DNA of 64,000 nt from Anas platyrhynchos (GCF_047663525.1 NC_092604.1:12573501-12637500), one strand, 5' to 3'. Positions 23,324 through 34,926 are shown, counted from the stretch's first letter. Notes: generated by a model from the letters alone, not told the origin. Numbers and translations are program-made.

Positions 23324-23689
23324 AACTCTTTTATTTTAAAGAGAAAAAGAAAGAACCCAACTTTTCTTTAATAAGGTTTGTCTGGCAGTCTTTTTAGGTT
23401 GTTGCACAATTTGGATTTTATTAGCTTGCATGTAGTGCCCTAAGTCAATAAGCTTAGGGAAACATAAGGGCATAGAAATGTGTATCTGCTCGTAGGGCGA
23501 GTTTTGGTGCCAACAACAACAACCAGCAGCCAGCAGCTGAAGTGTTGGAATCAGGTACGTTGCTCTGGCTGCCATCTGGTAAAATACTTCCAGTAAACTC
23601 AATTTCCACACTTAATTTCTGACCTGTGTAAAGCATCACTCACTTCCTATTAATTGCAAACGAACAGGCAAAGAATTTAGGGGTTTACT

Positions 23690-23876
23690 GTGAGGGTGAC
23701 AGAGCACAGGGACAGGCTGCCCAGGGATGTTGTGAGTCTCCTTCTCTGGAGATACTCAAACCCTCCTGGATGCCATCCTGCACAACGTGCTCTGGCTGAT
23801 CCTGCTCAGCAGGGGGCTTGGACCAGATGATTTTCAGGGGTCCCTTCCAACCTTGGCCATTCTGTGGTTCTGTGAA
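23690..23876 (+). mobile_element. CR1 LINE 3' fragment, plus orientation
   Basis: It reads through typical CR1 3' sequence: dispersed matches to ...caggctgcccagg...ggagtctccttctctggaga...caaaccc...gtgctctggctgatcctgct...tcccttccaacc, closing with attctgtggttctgtga. The 5' part is missing, as is usual for avian CR1 copies. It lies in RABGAP1 intron 2. Confidence 0.85.
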
Positions 23877-24070
23877 ACTGCAGGAACGCAGTAACGCAGG
23901 GTCCTGCTGCTGTGACTGGTGTCCTGCATTTGTATGACTTCAGTACGCAAGCTCTTAGAGAGCTCCTGTCCACTGAGACAAAAATGTTCCCATCCTTCCA
24001 GTGGGATCGCTTGTTACAGTGCCTGCTTCTGACCAGTGGAAGACTGCTCAGAGCACAGGTCTCCGTGTCA

Positions 24071-24570
24071 CGTTGGAAGGGACCAGGAGGTCTCAGGTCC
24101 TGTTCAAAGCACTGTGTGGTGTGGGGTCAGACCAGGTTAGGTTGTCGTGGCTGTCACCCAGTCAGGTCTTGAAAACGTCCAAGGATGGAGACTGCACAGC
24201 CTCTCTGGGTGACACTCTTTGATATGTTACTGTCCTCATGGTGAAGGAATGTGTCCTGCTATCCAGCTGGAACATCTTGCTCTTTATGCCACTTTCTCTC
24301 CTTCTCCTGCTGTGCAGCACTGTGGGAGCCTGGTTCTGTCATCCCTCGCAGCTATGGAAGGCTGCTGTTGGGGACCCCCAAAGCCTTTTCTCCTTCCCTG
24401 TCCAGCCTGGTGCCCCTCTCTGGGACCTGCTGCAGCTCACGGGTATCCTTCTTGCACTGGGGAATCCAAAATTGGATGTGGCCTTCTAGACGTGGTCTTA
24501 GGAGAGCTGAGCAGAGGAGAAAGCCACATCCCTGTGGCTGCTGGCTGTGCTGCTGTTAGCATAGCCCACT
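24071..24570 (-). mobile_element. CR1 LINE 3' fragment, minus orientation
   Basis: Begins with the reverse complement of the CR1 3' UTR (ttggaagggacc...ggaggtc) and continues with recognisable antisense CR1 sequence (ggagactgcacagcctctctgggtgacactc; ggaatgtgtcctg; tggggaatccaaaattggatgtggccttctagacgtgg). Divergence and indels indicate an old copy. The upper boundary is approximate. Confidence 0.8.
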
Positions 24571-25236
24571 GCTGCTACAGCCTGTGCTGATCTTCTGTAA
24601 GGGACAGAACCTGGAGGCTCTTTGGTCTTTTTGCACAAAGATTGAACATCTCTCACTTAATATCTTCATCCTCTTTCTAGCTTAGGACCTAATTTCGCAC
24701 CACCTGGGCTGCTGCACTTTTTCCTGTTGACTTCAGCGAGTGCAAGGTCAGGCTGCAGATGAGTGCCAGGAAATAAACCAACACTGCTCCTCAGGCATAA
24801 TCCTGTTCCAGATTCTTCTCTTCCTGTGAAACCTTGCTATCTTCTCCATGAATTGTGTTGCATATTAATTGTATTTGGTCCTTTCTGGAACTATTCTGAG
24901 AATTGTAATAGACTGATGAACTGTGGACTTCTCTAAGTCTCCTGTGCCATAAGCTTTTGTAAGTCTTTGTAGTACTAGGAAATTCCTGCTTTAACAGACT
25001 AACAGAGGGAGCTCAAAGTGAGGGGGATAGAATCTGAACTGGGGAACATTTTCACATTGCAATTTGTGTTTACGGTTGTAACTAGATGAAATTTGTTACC
25101 TGCTGTTTTGGTTGGTGGAGGCAGCCAAATGAATGACCGTGTACCCAAAAGCTGTTTGTTTTTTTTTTTTTTTTCCTTTTTCATTTGAACAGTCTTTTTT
25201 CTTGTGTGTGTGTCCCAACTCTGTTTGTGCTCTTAG

Positions 25237-25471
25237 ATTGTGGGGAATGGAAGCGAACAGCAGCTGCAGAGGGAACTTGAGGACGTGCTGATGGATCCAC
25301 CCATAGAAGATCAGTCAAGTGACCGGGACCATGGAGAAGAAATTAGGACGGATGCCGATGGGGAAGAACCCGTTGTCCTTGAAGCTTCAGCATCTTCTAC
25401 CATTAACCCAGTGTCGGTGGCAGGACTCCAGAAACCAGGAATGAGTTTGCCAGTGAAACCATCCCAGGGAG
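25237..25471 (+). CDS. RABGAP1: RABGAP1 coding exon 2 (codons 51-129)
   Basis: Enters in phase 0 after tgctcttag with IVGNGSEQQLQRELEDVLMDPP and ends gga g|gttaga in phase 1; the first base of Asp129 is here. The middle (about residues 71-95, EDQSSDRDHGEEIRTDADG) looks poorly conserved relative to the human protein as I recall it, while the flanks are well conserved. The donor GTTAGA is weaker than the others in the gene. Confidence 0.95.
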
Positions 25472-25990
25472 GTTAGAAAAAAATGGGGAATGCCTGGTGG
25501 TATCTTCTGAACTAGCTTTATCTGGGGAAAGGAAGGAGGATTTAGGTACAGCTGTGTCCATCTACCTTTCCCCGTTTCTCCCATTATAATCACCTAGCGC
25601 GGGTTATGTGATGCAGGAGTTACCATGTGCTGAAACATTGTCTCTTCTGAAAACACTTTCTATACTGGCCTTGTGCAAAAATACTATGGTTATTTGCCTG
25701 GCTGTATAAAATACTAATTTGTTTAGCTTGTCCGTGCATCTTATTGCTGTAGTGAAAATTGGTGCACTCATTGAAAAGCTGTCTGAGTGAACTGATTGTA
25801 GAGTTTGTGTAGCAGTGTTAGCAATCAGTAACTTCCGTTCAGGCAGGTTTTGCTGTAGTATTTTGGCATGACCTGACTTTCTATAATACGTTCCTTAGTC
25901 ATTTTTTGCATGCAGTTAGTCAATCTCTGCTAATTTACTGCTGTAAACGTAGTCTTGCTTCTTATGTTTCAACTTTGTGTCTTACCCTAG
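25472..25990 (+). other. RABGAP1: RABGAP1 intron 3
   Basis: 519-base GT-AG intron, acceptor cttaccctag. No repeat or other feature seen. Confidence 0.93.
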
Positions 25991-26195
25991 ACTGTGAAGA
26001 TTTGAGCCCTTTTACACCTGTGACTGATGAGGACAGTGTGGTGTTCAGCAAGCTCACCTACTTAGGCTGTGCCTCTGTGAATGCTCCTCGGAGTGAAGTG
26101 GAAGCCCTCAGAATGATGTGCATCTTACGAAGCCAGTGCCAGATTTCTTTAGATGTGACTCTGTCAGTGCCTAATGTCTCTGAAGGAACAGTGAG
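25991..26195 (+). CDS. RABGAP1: RABGAP1 coding exon 3 (codons 129-197)
   Basis: Encodes DCEDLSPFTPVTDEDSVVF and then FSKLTYLGCASVNAPRSEVEALRM, the first strands of the PTB/PID domain. Ends gtg ag|gtacaa in phase 2. Confidence 0.97.
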
Positions 26196-26751
26196 GTACA
26201 AAGTTAATTCAAGCGTACTCTGACTTTGTGCATTTAATATTACTTTCTTTTAGCAACAGAAACAAGTTACCAATTTATCTGGGAGGAGTCATGAGCAACT
26301 TAGCATTTCTTTTAGTGGAAAATGTTTTTTAAAGAGATCTGTGGAAAGTGATGCTTTGATTTTGTTTCCTGAAGGCATTTTTTTGCCCAGGAATCCGTAT
26401 GGAATACTGTGATGATCCAAGGCATCCCAAAAGCTACAGTGGGAGTGGCTATTAATGAATACTTTGGAAATAGCCTGAGAAGTGTTTAGTTTGTAGGGCT
26501 GGAATATTGCTGGTACATTAGGCTTAACAGGGATGAGGCTATCCACTGCTGTATATTAATTATTTTATTCATGACGTACATTCTCCAGTAGCTATGAAAT
26601 TGTCGAGGCTTGCAAGTTATTGGCTGGCTGAAATAATTCTTCTAAAGGTGCAGGTTCTTTCTCTCTCTCTCTTCCTTGCCCCCCAGACTTCTAGATTCTC
26701 AGACAAACACAGAAATCACAAATTATCCAATTTTTCTCTCTCTTTTAACAG
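26196..26751 (+). other. RABGAP1: RABGAP1 intron 4, containing a decoy exon start
   Basis: 556-base intron. Its last 86 bases hold a near-copy of the exon 5 acceptor and first 44 exon bases (see separate entry). Confidence 0.93.
26666..26730 (+). repeat. Upstream copy of a tandem duplication of the RABGAP1 exon 5 start
   Basis: Bases 26687-26730 match the first 44 exon bases at 26752-26795 with three differences (c/t, t/c, a/g). Both copies follow a C/T tract and an AG. The copies are exactly 65 bases apart. The upstream AG (26685-26686) has a pyrimidine-rich lead (cttccttgccccccag) at least as good as the true one. Use of it would shift the frame and meet TAG at 26757-26759. Hence the downstream copy is the real exon start and this one is a decoy. 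Confidence 0.93.
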
Positions 26752-26926
26752 ACTTTTAGATCCTCAGACAAACACAGAAATCGCAAATTATCCAATCTAT
26801 AAAATCCTTTTCTGTGTACGAGGGCATGATGGAACCCCTGAAAGTGATTGCTTTGCTTTCACTGAAAGCCACTACAATGCAGAACTCTTTAGGATTCATG
26901 TCTTCCGATGTGAAATCCAAGAGGCT
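26752..26926 (+). CDS. RABGAP1: RABGAP1 coding exon 4 (codons 197-255)
   Basis: Encodes RLLDPQTNTEIANYPIYKILFCVRGHDGTPESDCFAF to CEIQEA, the core of the PTB/PID domain. Acceptor ctcttttaacag; ends gag gct|gtaagt in phase 0. The acceptor AG at 26750-26751 was chosen over the duplicated one at 26685-26686 because only it keeps the frame. Confidence 0.97.
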
Positions 26927-27257
26927 GTAAGTTGAATCTTTTTGTCAAATAATTATTATGTAAACGTAAAAGTTATTACTGAGATAGAGCAGAATTATGT
27001 CAGGCACTTCAGATGTAATTCAATTCATGACTTTTTGTTCCTTTTATACCCCAAGCTAAGATAATTTTATAAATCTTGGATATGAAATGAGAACACGTTT
27101 AATGGTTTATTCTTTAAAAAAAAGCAGTTAGATGCTAAAGCTGCCAGCATCTTTATTTCTCATTGTGTTATATAGTGAAGATTCAGGTAGGTTTTCACTT
27201 GCTACATTCTGTACACCTGTATCTTTCTGAACTTCCTTTGGTGCTGTCTAAATGCAG
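26927..27257 (+). other. RABGAP1: RABGAP1 intron 5
   Basis: 331-base GT-AG intron, acceptor taaatgcag. No further feature. Confidence 0.95.
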
Positions 27258-27415
27258 GTGAGCCGAATACTGTACAGCTTTGCCACTGCCTTCCGTCGTT
27301 CTGCCAAACAAACTCCACTCTCAGCCATCGCCACCCCACAGACTCCAGACAGCGATATTTTCACCTTCTCTGTGTCACTGGAAATCAAAGAAGATGATGG
27401 CAAAGGTTATTTCAG
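27258..27415 (+). CDS. RABGAP1: RABGAP1 coding exon 5 (codons 256-308)
   Basis: Encodes VSRILYSFATAFRRSAKQTP (C-terminal helix of the PTB fold) and on through SVSLEIKEDDGKGYF. Ends ttc ag|gtatag in phase 2. Confidence 0.97.
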
Positions 27416-29089
27416 GTATAGATTCTTCATTCATTTGAACCTGATGCTACCTGCAAAGTGCTGTTCCTATTTTGTGTTCTTCTTTTGTCTTCAAAACCTT
27501 TTCTGTGCAATGTGTTTTAAGTGGTGTTCAGCTCATTAGTCCAAGCCGAAATCATAGAATCATTCAGGTTGGAAAAGACCTCTAAGATCATCTAGTCCAA
27601 CATTTGATCTTCCAGTGCTGCTCAGTAAAGGTAAATGTCTGGAATAACATGGCCTGTGTAGACGTGCTGTTATTTTTTATCCCAGGAAGAACCCAGCTTT
27701 CCTTATTTCCCCCTCATGTTTGCAACTTTTAGTTACATCATGCAATTTTAAGCTTAAGAAGGCCAAATTGCTCATCCTTATCCATTTCCCTGTGATTTCC
27801 TAGGGCTGATCTGTATATTAGGTATTGAAAGCAGAAAAGAAGGCAGAAATGAAATTTATTATCAAAAATCACCAATATTGATTCTCTTTGGTTTTGCTGT
27901 GGTCCATTTATTTAAATTACTCACCTGTTCTGATCTGTAAAGTAGTGCTTTCTTGTCTGGATCAAAAAAGCTTTATGAACAAATGTTGCTTCTGTTCCTG
28001 AATGTTTCTGTTTTCTGATTCAGTTCTCAAAATACCATAAATCTTTTCCCAGGTAGGTTTGTTTGTTTCCTGATCCAGGAGTTATGGCAAGTGGTATTGG
28101 GTGAGGGTGTTTGAGCAGCTTTTCACATTGTTTTAGTTAGTGCCATTTTCATGTTAAGTCTGCTAATGGATAACCTTGGTTTCTAAAAAGACTTTTTTAA
28201 TTTTTTGCTAGAAGTTTTTTTTCTGCTTTGCCTATACACAGTGCCCTTAGATGTTTTATGCAACCATTTATAGTGTTCTGTAATTGCTGAAGTGTCTTTA
28301 TTACAGTACAACATGTCTGCCAAATACTCTGACTTGTTGAGAACATTGGCTCCTAGCCACAGCTTCAGCAATGTTTCTCCTCTTGGATTTGCATCCAGCT
28401 CATGCTTTATTTATTAAATAAATAAATAAATCACATCTAATAATCCAATATTTATTCAGCACCTTCCATTGTAGACAATCCAAAAGACTGCTCATGTGCT
28501 AGCGACAGAAAAATGGTTTAGCTCAGAGCCTGAGCATGAAAGCTGCTGATGGTTCTTGGGCTTGGGCGCAGCAGCAGCCGCCAGGGTGCGTGGCTGCAGC
28601 ACACAGCGGTACTCTAGGTGATGTTCAGGCTCTCTGGCCCGGTACCAATAGCAGTGTAGTCACAGCTGTGCAGGTGCTGTAAGCCGTCCCTAGGATTTGG
28701 CGCTTGGAGTGTTTTTCAGAAACCATGCTGCCAAGAGCTGCTTCAGTCATAGCCAGCTCAGGTATGTCAGCATGGACTGCACTGAATCTCAGCCTTGCTG
28801 GAGGTCTCACAAGAATAAGCAAAGCAATATACAAAATACAATTTTTATTTTGAAAACTAAATGTCCTTGGTTTCACCTAATTGTGATAAAATACTAACAT
28901 CTATTATGCGTCTATTTCTTCCCAAGTTACTGTTAGCAGTGTGCAAGGAAGAAAGGTCTTAAGTGCTTTAGTGTAAGAAGCTGGCTTCACCGAGTGTCTG
29001 ATGCTGTTTTTAATACATAAAAGGAATACAGTTAAGTGGTGCTCTGAGAATTTTATTTTATTTTTTTTTCCTTTTCTGGTAAATAACAG
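27416..29089 (+). other. RABGAP1: RABGAP1 intron 6
   Basis: 1.7-kb intron carrying a short CR1 tail (27551-27607) and a TTTA/AAAT-rich low-complexity patch near 28407-28432. Acceptor ggtaaataacag. Confidence 0.93.
27551..27607 (-). mobile_element. CR1 LINE 3' tail, minus orientation
   Basis: Reverse complement of the CR1 3' terminus: atcatagaatcatt, then ggttggaaaagacc, then atcatctagtccaac. Only the last ~57 bases of the element are recognisable. Confidence 0.85.
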
Positions 29090-29200
29090 CGCAGTTCCCA
29101 AAGACAAGGACAGGCAATGCTTTAAACTCCGCCAAGGAATTGATAAGAAGATAGTGATTTACGTCCAACAGACAACTAATAAAGAACTTGCTATTGAGAG
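29090..29200 (+). CDS. RABGAP1: RABGAP1 coding exon 6 (codons 308-345)
   Basis: Encodes SAVPKDKDRQCFKLRQGIDK and KIVIYVQQTTNKELAIE, entering the kinesin-like DUF3694 region. Ends gag ag|gtaatt, phase 2. Confidence 0.97.
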
Positions 29201-30326
29201 GTAATTTTATGGATTTTAAAAAATACATCTTTAATTGATGTTTTGTGCTTTTTCTTCTGAGGCAGCAGCTTACTGCCTGTTCCATGAATGCTCCATTTAT
29301 GTAATTTAATTCGACACCTCTGTGTTGAGTGGGATTGTGCAGAAGATCTGATTGGTTTGTTCAGCACGTGTGTGACAAGACACAATGCAGGTGCAGTGGA
29401 ATCTGCATGGATCTGATTGTTGAGTCAGTGTCATATCTACTCTAGCCCATTAAAAACTTTGTATAAAAATGTATTATTTCCTTTTTAAATGGTCAATATG
29501 TCTAAAATGCAGAGGCTGTAATCAGCAACTGAGTTATTTAAAGTATTTTGCTTTCCTTTTTTCTCAGTTGCATCTGAGAATATCTTGGTATGTGCACTTA
29601 GAATCTGCTGCAGTCTGGAATTCTAGAACATGAAGCACCTGTGTAGGGAAGGGAGAGTTCAGACTTCAAATCTTTCGCTGCTTGGAAATAAACTAGCAAT
29701 TTTTGATTACTGCCAGAGTTTTGCGCTGCTCACAATACAGAGAAAAGATGCATCTTCTGCCAGACTCTGCAGTCTGACATGAAACCTAGGAACTTCAGAA
29801 AGTGTGGTAAACCAGATGAGGTGAAATATCTCTATGGGCCAAAGGTCTGTCCAAATTAAACCTGTAGAAGACAGGTCCATGCACTTCATGTATAATTTCC
29901 TGATTCTTGTCTGTTAAAAGGTTAAATTGTATGCAAATCTTTATCAAAACCAGAACAAAACAACAACAAAAATACAATAAACTAAGGGAAGAGAAATGGT
30001 GGCAATGTTGCCCTGCCTACAGGATAGGGAACTCATCAGCAGAGTCTGTTTGACAAACAGTTATCTTTGTTTGGAGGCATCCGAAGGCAGGATACAATCA
30101 CGCTGTAAATATGTTCATGAAATCTTTCTTGACATTTTCAATATTGGCTTAACATTGTTTTAGTGTACATGGTTGATACTACTCTCAAATGTCAAGAGTT
30201 GTTGACATTTGTTACTGCATTCGTGGGCTGCTTGTGGTGTATGACAGAATATTCAGATAAGGAATGCTAATGGTTTGTTTATAAGTAGTAATTTTTGTAG
30301 ATTAATTTTTTTGTCTGGTTTTGCAG
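29201..30326 (+). other. RABGAP1: RABGAP1 intron 7
   Basis: 1.1 kb, acceptor ggttttgcag. No repeat or RNA gene seen. Confidence 0.93.
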
Positions 30327-30393
30327 ATGTTTTGGCCTCCTCCTGAGCCGTGGGAAAGATGTTCGGAGTGGTGACATGCACCTTTTAGATTTG
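30327..30393 (+). CDS. RABGAP1: RABGAP1 coding exon 7 (codons 345-367)
   Basis: Short exon encoding RCFGLLLSRGKDVRSGDMHL and LDL. Ends gat ttg|gtaagg in phase 0. Human has Pro/Asn where this has Arg/Ser, as I recall. Confidence 0.97.
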
Positions 30394-31923
30394 GTAAGGA
30401 TCTCTTATTAACAAAATTCTATAATAACTTTTATTACAATTGCTTGTGATCTCTGGATAGACAGAAAAGATTGAGCTTCTTAGGCACGCTTGTTTTGGGT
30501 TGCTGCTGTAGTGTATGCTCTTGAGTGTAGCTCTGTGAAACTGGGATGAATCACTGCTGCTACAGAGTTACGTGACATGACATAATGTTGGTCAAGGGAG
30601 TTGCCCAATTTTGCAGTTAGCCATGACTGTTCTTGTTTAGGGTCCTGGAATAAGAAACGTGGAAGCATCCCCCTCAACAGCGGGAGGTGGGTTTAGATGA
30701 TCTTTAAGGACCCTTCCAACTGAGCCATTCTGTGATTCATTTTGTTTTTGGAAGTACTGAATGTTGAAGAGCTGTGCCTTGAGCTTCAAAAGTTTTACAG
30801 CATACTTACTGCTGTAAAAAACAAGGTCCAAGAGCTTCCCGTATAACTCTGAGAATTAGTGGGCACTTTGTTATTATAACTCACTTTTTCATCTATAAAA
30901 TGATGTTAGAAGTTTTATGACTTCACAAGTGTGCTGTAAAAACAAACTTGGTTAGTGTTTATGAAGTACATACTTGTTGCAGTAGTGACTACCCCAAATG
31001 ATTCCATACTTCATGAATAATTTTGCTTTTTACCAGGCTTTGAGTTGCTCAGAAAATAAGGTTGATGGGAAGACAGATACACTGAACACTAAGGATAAAA
31101 TACTGACTCAGTTCCTAATAGCTGAGCAACATGTTTTGTTTGCTGAATGAAGCTGGATCTCAAGATGTTTTAGAGTAAAATTTACTTACATAAAATAGCT
31201 ATTTAGGATAAAATAAAACACAGCTAGTTTATTAAAACATCATAGCGAAGTAGAGGGATGTTGATGTGAAACATCTGCCAAGTTTACAAGTTCAGTAGCT
31301 TGTAGGACAGTGTTCTGGTTTATTTTGTTCTTTTAGAAGCAATGAACTACATTCCTTAAGTGCGTGATTAAAGCTTTACGTGTTCAAATGCTTTGCTAGT
31401 CAGGCAGCTGTCATTCAGAGACTCACGACACAAAATGAGGCCAGAATAACTGGATTGCCTTGGATTTTCCAGAAAAACTTAAAAAGAAGTTTGAAAAACT
31501 TTTATTTGTTTTTGATTTTTTCCCCAAACAACAGCAGCAACAAGGGAAATTAAAAAAAGTAAGAGCAAAACCTGTGAAACTTGGGGAGCTGGTGTACTTG
31601 CACCTACAGCTTTGTGAGCTTAAAGTTGCTGTCAAATAGCCACCTCCAAAATGAGCTATTGATCCTCAGGTGTCACTAGACAGGTACACACAAAACAATT
31701 ATCAGTAGTTGGCCTTTTTGTGTCATCAGCAAAGGAGCAAAGACTCCCTGGGAACTCGGCTCTTACCTTCAGAGATGATCTCTATTACAGGACTATGTAA
31801 AATGGACTACACGTGCTTGCCCTTCTCTTGCTAGTGCAGGAGCTGTTTTATGCAGCTGAGAATCTTGTAATGTAGAGATTGTTGTAATTTAAATAAAGTT
31901 GCATTAAAATTCCTTGTTTCCAG
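30394..31923 (+). other. RABGAP1: RABGAP1 intron 8
   Basis: 1.5 kb with a CR1 tail at 30688-30739; acceptor ttgtttccag. Nothing else recognised. Confidence 0.93.
30688..30739 (+). mobile_element. CR1 LINE 3' tail, plus orientation
   Basis: Reads tgggtttagatgatcttta, then ggacccttccaac, then cattctgtgattca, the CR1 3' terminus. The sequence just upstream may also be CR1 but is too decayed to claim. Confidence 0.7.
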
Positions 31924-32026
31924 GAGTCCATGGGTAAAAGTTCTGATGGGAAATCATACGTGATCACTGGGAGCTGGAATCAAAAATCTCCACACTTCCA
32001 GTTTGTAAATGAAGAAACACCAAAAG
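31924..32026 (+). CDS. RABGAP1: RABGAP1 coding exon 8 (codons 368-402)
   Basis: Encodes [20 protein letters not shown] through NEETPK, in the DUF3694 region. Ends aaa g|gtatga in phase 1. Confidence 0.97.
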
Positions 32027-32217
32027 GTATGAACCTTGCCAGATTTTATTCCTAGTTAGGGCAGATGACTTATCTAGGGAGCATTAGCTCAATTCTCCTT
32101 TCTTTAAGATGAACGAAAAAAAATTATTCTGTTCTTTCGTGTTACTAGGAAAGAGGTTACAGAGTACTTTGTTTGAAATATTTCTCTTGATACTAATGCT
32201 TTGGCTCTTCTCTCTAG
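32027..32217 (+). other. RABGAP1: RABGAP1 intron 9
   Basis: 191-base intron, the shortest in the window; acceptor cttctctctag. Confidence 0.95.
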
Positions 32218-32387
32218 ATAAAGTACTTTTCATGACTACAGCTGTGGATTTGGTGATAACTGAGGTACAGGAACCTGTTCGATTCATCCTGGAGACTAAA
32301 GTCAGAGTTTGCTCACCTAACGAGAGGTTGTTCTGGCCCTTCAGCAAACGTAGCTCGACTGAAAATTTTTTCCTAAAATTGAAGCAG
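32218..32387 (+). CDS. RABGAP1: RABGAP1 coding exon 9 (codons 402-458)
   Basis: Encodes [20 protein letters not shown], then [20 protein letters not shown] and NFFLKLKQ. Ends aag cag|gtaaca, phase 0. Confidence 0.97.
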
Positions 32388-34926
32388 GTAACACTTTGAA
32401 AAACAATAATAATAATCTACAGTTAATGTGGGATTTGGCTGGGCTGATTTTCAAGGTTAATTTTGGTGCAGTCGATTATATTGTTTGGGAACTTGAGAGG
32501 TAAACTTACGGCGTAATGCTGAATAAATGCAAATAAATTGAAGATAAAGAATTGTATTTACTGGTGCCTGTTAGCAGATCAAAATTTCACTACAGTTGTT
32601 TCTCCCTGGGATTGGACTGCATCAAAAACCCTTACTAATATAATGTTTATATTTCAACATTTTTCTCCTGAAATAGACATGTAATAAGTGGACTTCGATT
32701 TTTAGAAAAGCTAAAATCATCGTGCTAATTGTTGGTGGTTATCAAAACCCATAAAGAGCTGGGTGTCCTCATTTCAAAGCAAATTTTGACAGCTTTGACG
32801 AGGCTGTGAAGTTATACATAGGCTTATGGATTTTCCAGCCAAACGTCAGAAATAAAAGGAACAGAGAATTTATCTGCAGTCCAAGGCTGTGCCAAGAGTT
32901 GGTTGCATTTGCGTTACATAGGGCAAACATAAAATAAAGGGTTAATGGGGGAAAAAAGCTTTTAACATAATCCTGGTGACATGCTATCCAATATGACGCT
33001 AGGATGATTTTATCGTACAAATTAAACTTTTTTTTATATGAGCAAACATCCACCTGAAATTAGGAGGGAAAAAGACGTATGTGAAAGCCTCTTTTCCCAC
33101 TTGTACATGGTTGAGAGCAGAGATTTCACACATACCCCAAGTTTCCCCTGGGGGAAAAAAAATCTAAGCAACCACAAAAAATCCCTAGAACTTGTTAAAA
33201 AATTTTACGGTTTCTTCCAACTTTTTTTTTTAACTGTATCTACTAAAAAGGAGAGGATATTTCTGTCTATAATATTCATAATAACAATACAAGGCAATAA
33301 CTTAGTCTCAAAATAAGTTTGGAAAGTTGAAGGTCCACATTACTGAAGAGGTGATGTACTTGAAGTTCTCCTGCTTTAGAAGTCACTGTTCTGAACTGAA
33401 AGTCCCGTTTAAAGGAATTGGAAGATAGAAGCAAACATCTGTGTGGGTGTATATACTCTCTCAAGGTTTAATAATTCTGAGTGAAGCTCAAAAAAGCAAG
33501 GTTGGAGTCCATCTCATTTCTTGATATTCTTTTTTTTAATGATGTTTTGAATGAAATTGAAAGCTTTTCTGAGCTTTTTTTTTTTGTGTGTGTGTGTGTG
33601 TGTGCACTTGTCTTAAAGTGCTAGCACTCTTTCTTTGTAGTAACAAAGACGAGGTTTGCTAAGGATTCATTTTTTGTGCATGTCCTATCTTTTGTGTAAA
33701 GTATGAATAAATACTTCGGAAACTTTCCTTCAAAATTTCCTTCACAACGTAAGGTGGAAAAAATCTTCATGATTGAGATCAGTCTTTTTACTTGGAATGT
33801 TTGTGAGGTGTAGCATGGAGATGTTGAGCTGATAGAGCTGCTGAACTATAAATATTTTACTACCTCCAGCAGACACCTTCTTGGATTGGTAGTTTAAAGG
33901 AAGTTTATCTTACTTAGCTAATTCTGTATCTTTTGTCTCACCAAATTCACAGGCATTGTGACTTATCTTAGCTAATTCTCATTTTTCCACAGGCACTGTC
34001 AGGCTGTCCAACTTCCAGTGTTTACTAATGGAAGATTATCAAAATTCATAGTGGAAGCAACAAATATAGAATGTACTGCCTGATAAGCCTGGAAGGGAAA
34101 CCTGTTTCTATGGAGTCATGATTAGCCTATTAAAATACAGCTGTGTAGAATTGGCTTATCTTACCTTGGCAGTGTTTCTTTATTCGGAAATGGTGAAAGC
34201 AGAGGGATTTTATTTTCTCAGAGTACATTTAGTAATTTAGTCCTGTTTAGTTTTGATGCATTTCTCTTCATTTTAAGTACTACAAGGGATAAAACTGAGC
34301 ACAGGGAGCTTAATGTAGAGTGTGATTATAAATCTTATCTTCCTCTTTTCTTCACCTTTCCTTTTCTATTTTCTATTTTATTACTTTATGACAAAAAAAA
34401 TCTTGGACTGCATCAAAAATTTGAAACAATTTCACAGAGAAGGACCTTCCTTTTAAAGGAAACATTGAAAATTAAGGATGAAGCAGGTCCAGGTAATAAG
34501 CCTGGGGACCCCCCAGTTCGTATGTCCATATTCTCCCCAGCAATACATATGCACAGATAGCTGACTTGGAGGCATTGCTAAGGACATCGTCATGTTGGGA
34601 AACTAAATGTGAACAATTTTTATTAGAATTCTCCCTTTGCTCTCCCACCAGTATCCCCAGAAAGTTAAAAAAGAGAAATTAGACTGCACCTGAAAGGTAT
34701 GAAAGTATGCTTAGGGTTTGTTACACAGTATTAGGGATGGGAACATTTGCAGGCTGGCATGATGCATTGAGGGTGCTGCAAGGATTGAACAGTTTTCACT
34801 GCAGAATGTGATGAAAATTGTTTCTTTCTCAGCTCTCCGATTCTAAAAAGAGGAGGTAGAGCCTTATGAAGTAATATGGAGATTTGTATGCTTTTTCTTG
34901 GTAAAAGGAAACTTCTTTTTTCCTAG
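32388..34926 (+). other. RABGAP1: RABGAP1 intron 10
   Basis: 2.5 kb; carries a (TG)10 microsatellite at 33585-33604. Acceptor ttttttcctag. No other feature. Confidence 0.93.
33585..33604. repeat. (TG)10 microsatellite
   Basis: Uninterrupted TG dinucleotide run following an 11-base T run. Confidence 0.95.

Larger units (their letters stand above)
18402..25236 (+). other. RABGAP1: RABGAP1 intron 2
   Basis: 6.8 kb. It contains two CR1 fragments in opposite orientation (23690-23876 and 24071-24570), a T21 run at 23303-23323, and otherwise no recognisable feature. The acceptor is tgctcttag|att. Confidence 0.9.

Noticed and set aside
23336..23611. 91-codon minus-strand frame followed by AATAAA and A21
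   Set aside because: The order suggests a processed copy, but the frame has no protein-like content and the A/T tract is part of a low-complexity stretch.
26687..26751. Upstream AG at 26685-26686 as the true acceptor of RABGAP1 coding exon 4
   Set aside because: It shifts the frame and reaches TAG at 26757; the downstream AG gives the conserved RLLDPQTNTEI sequence.
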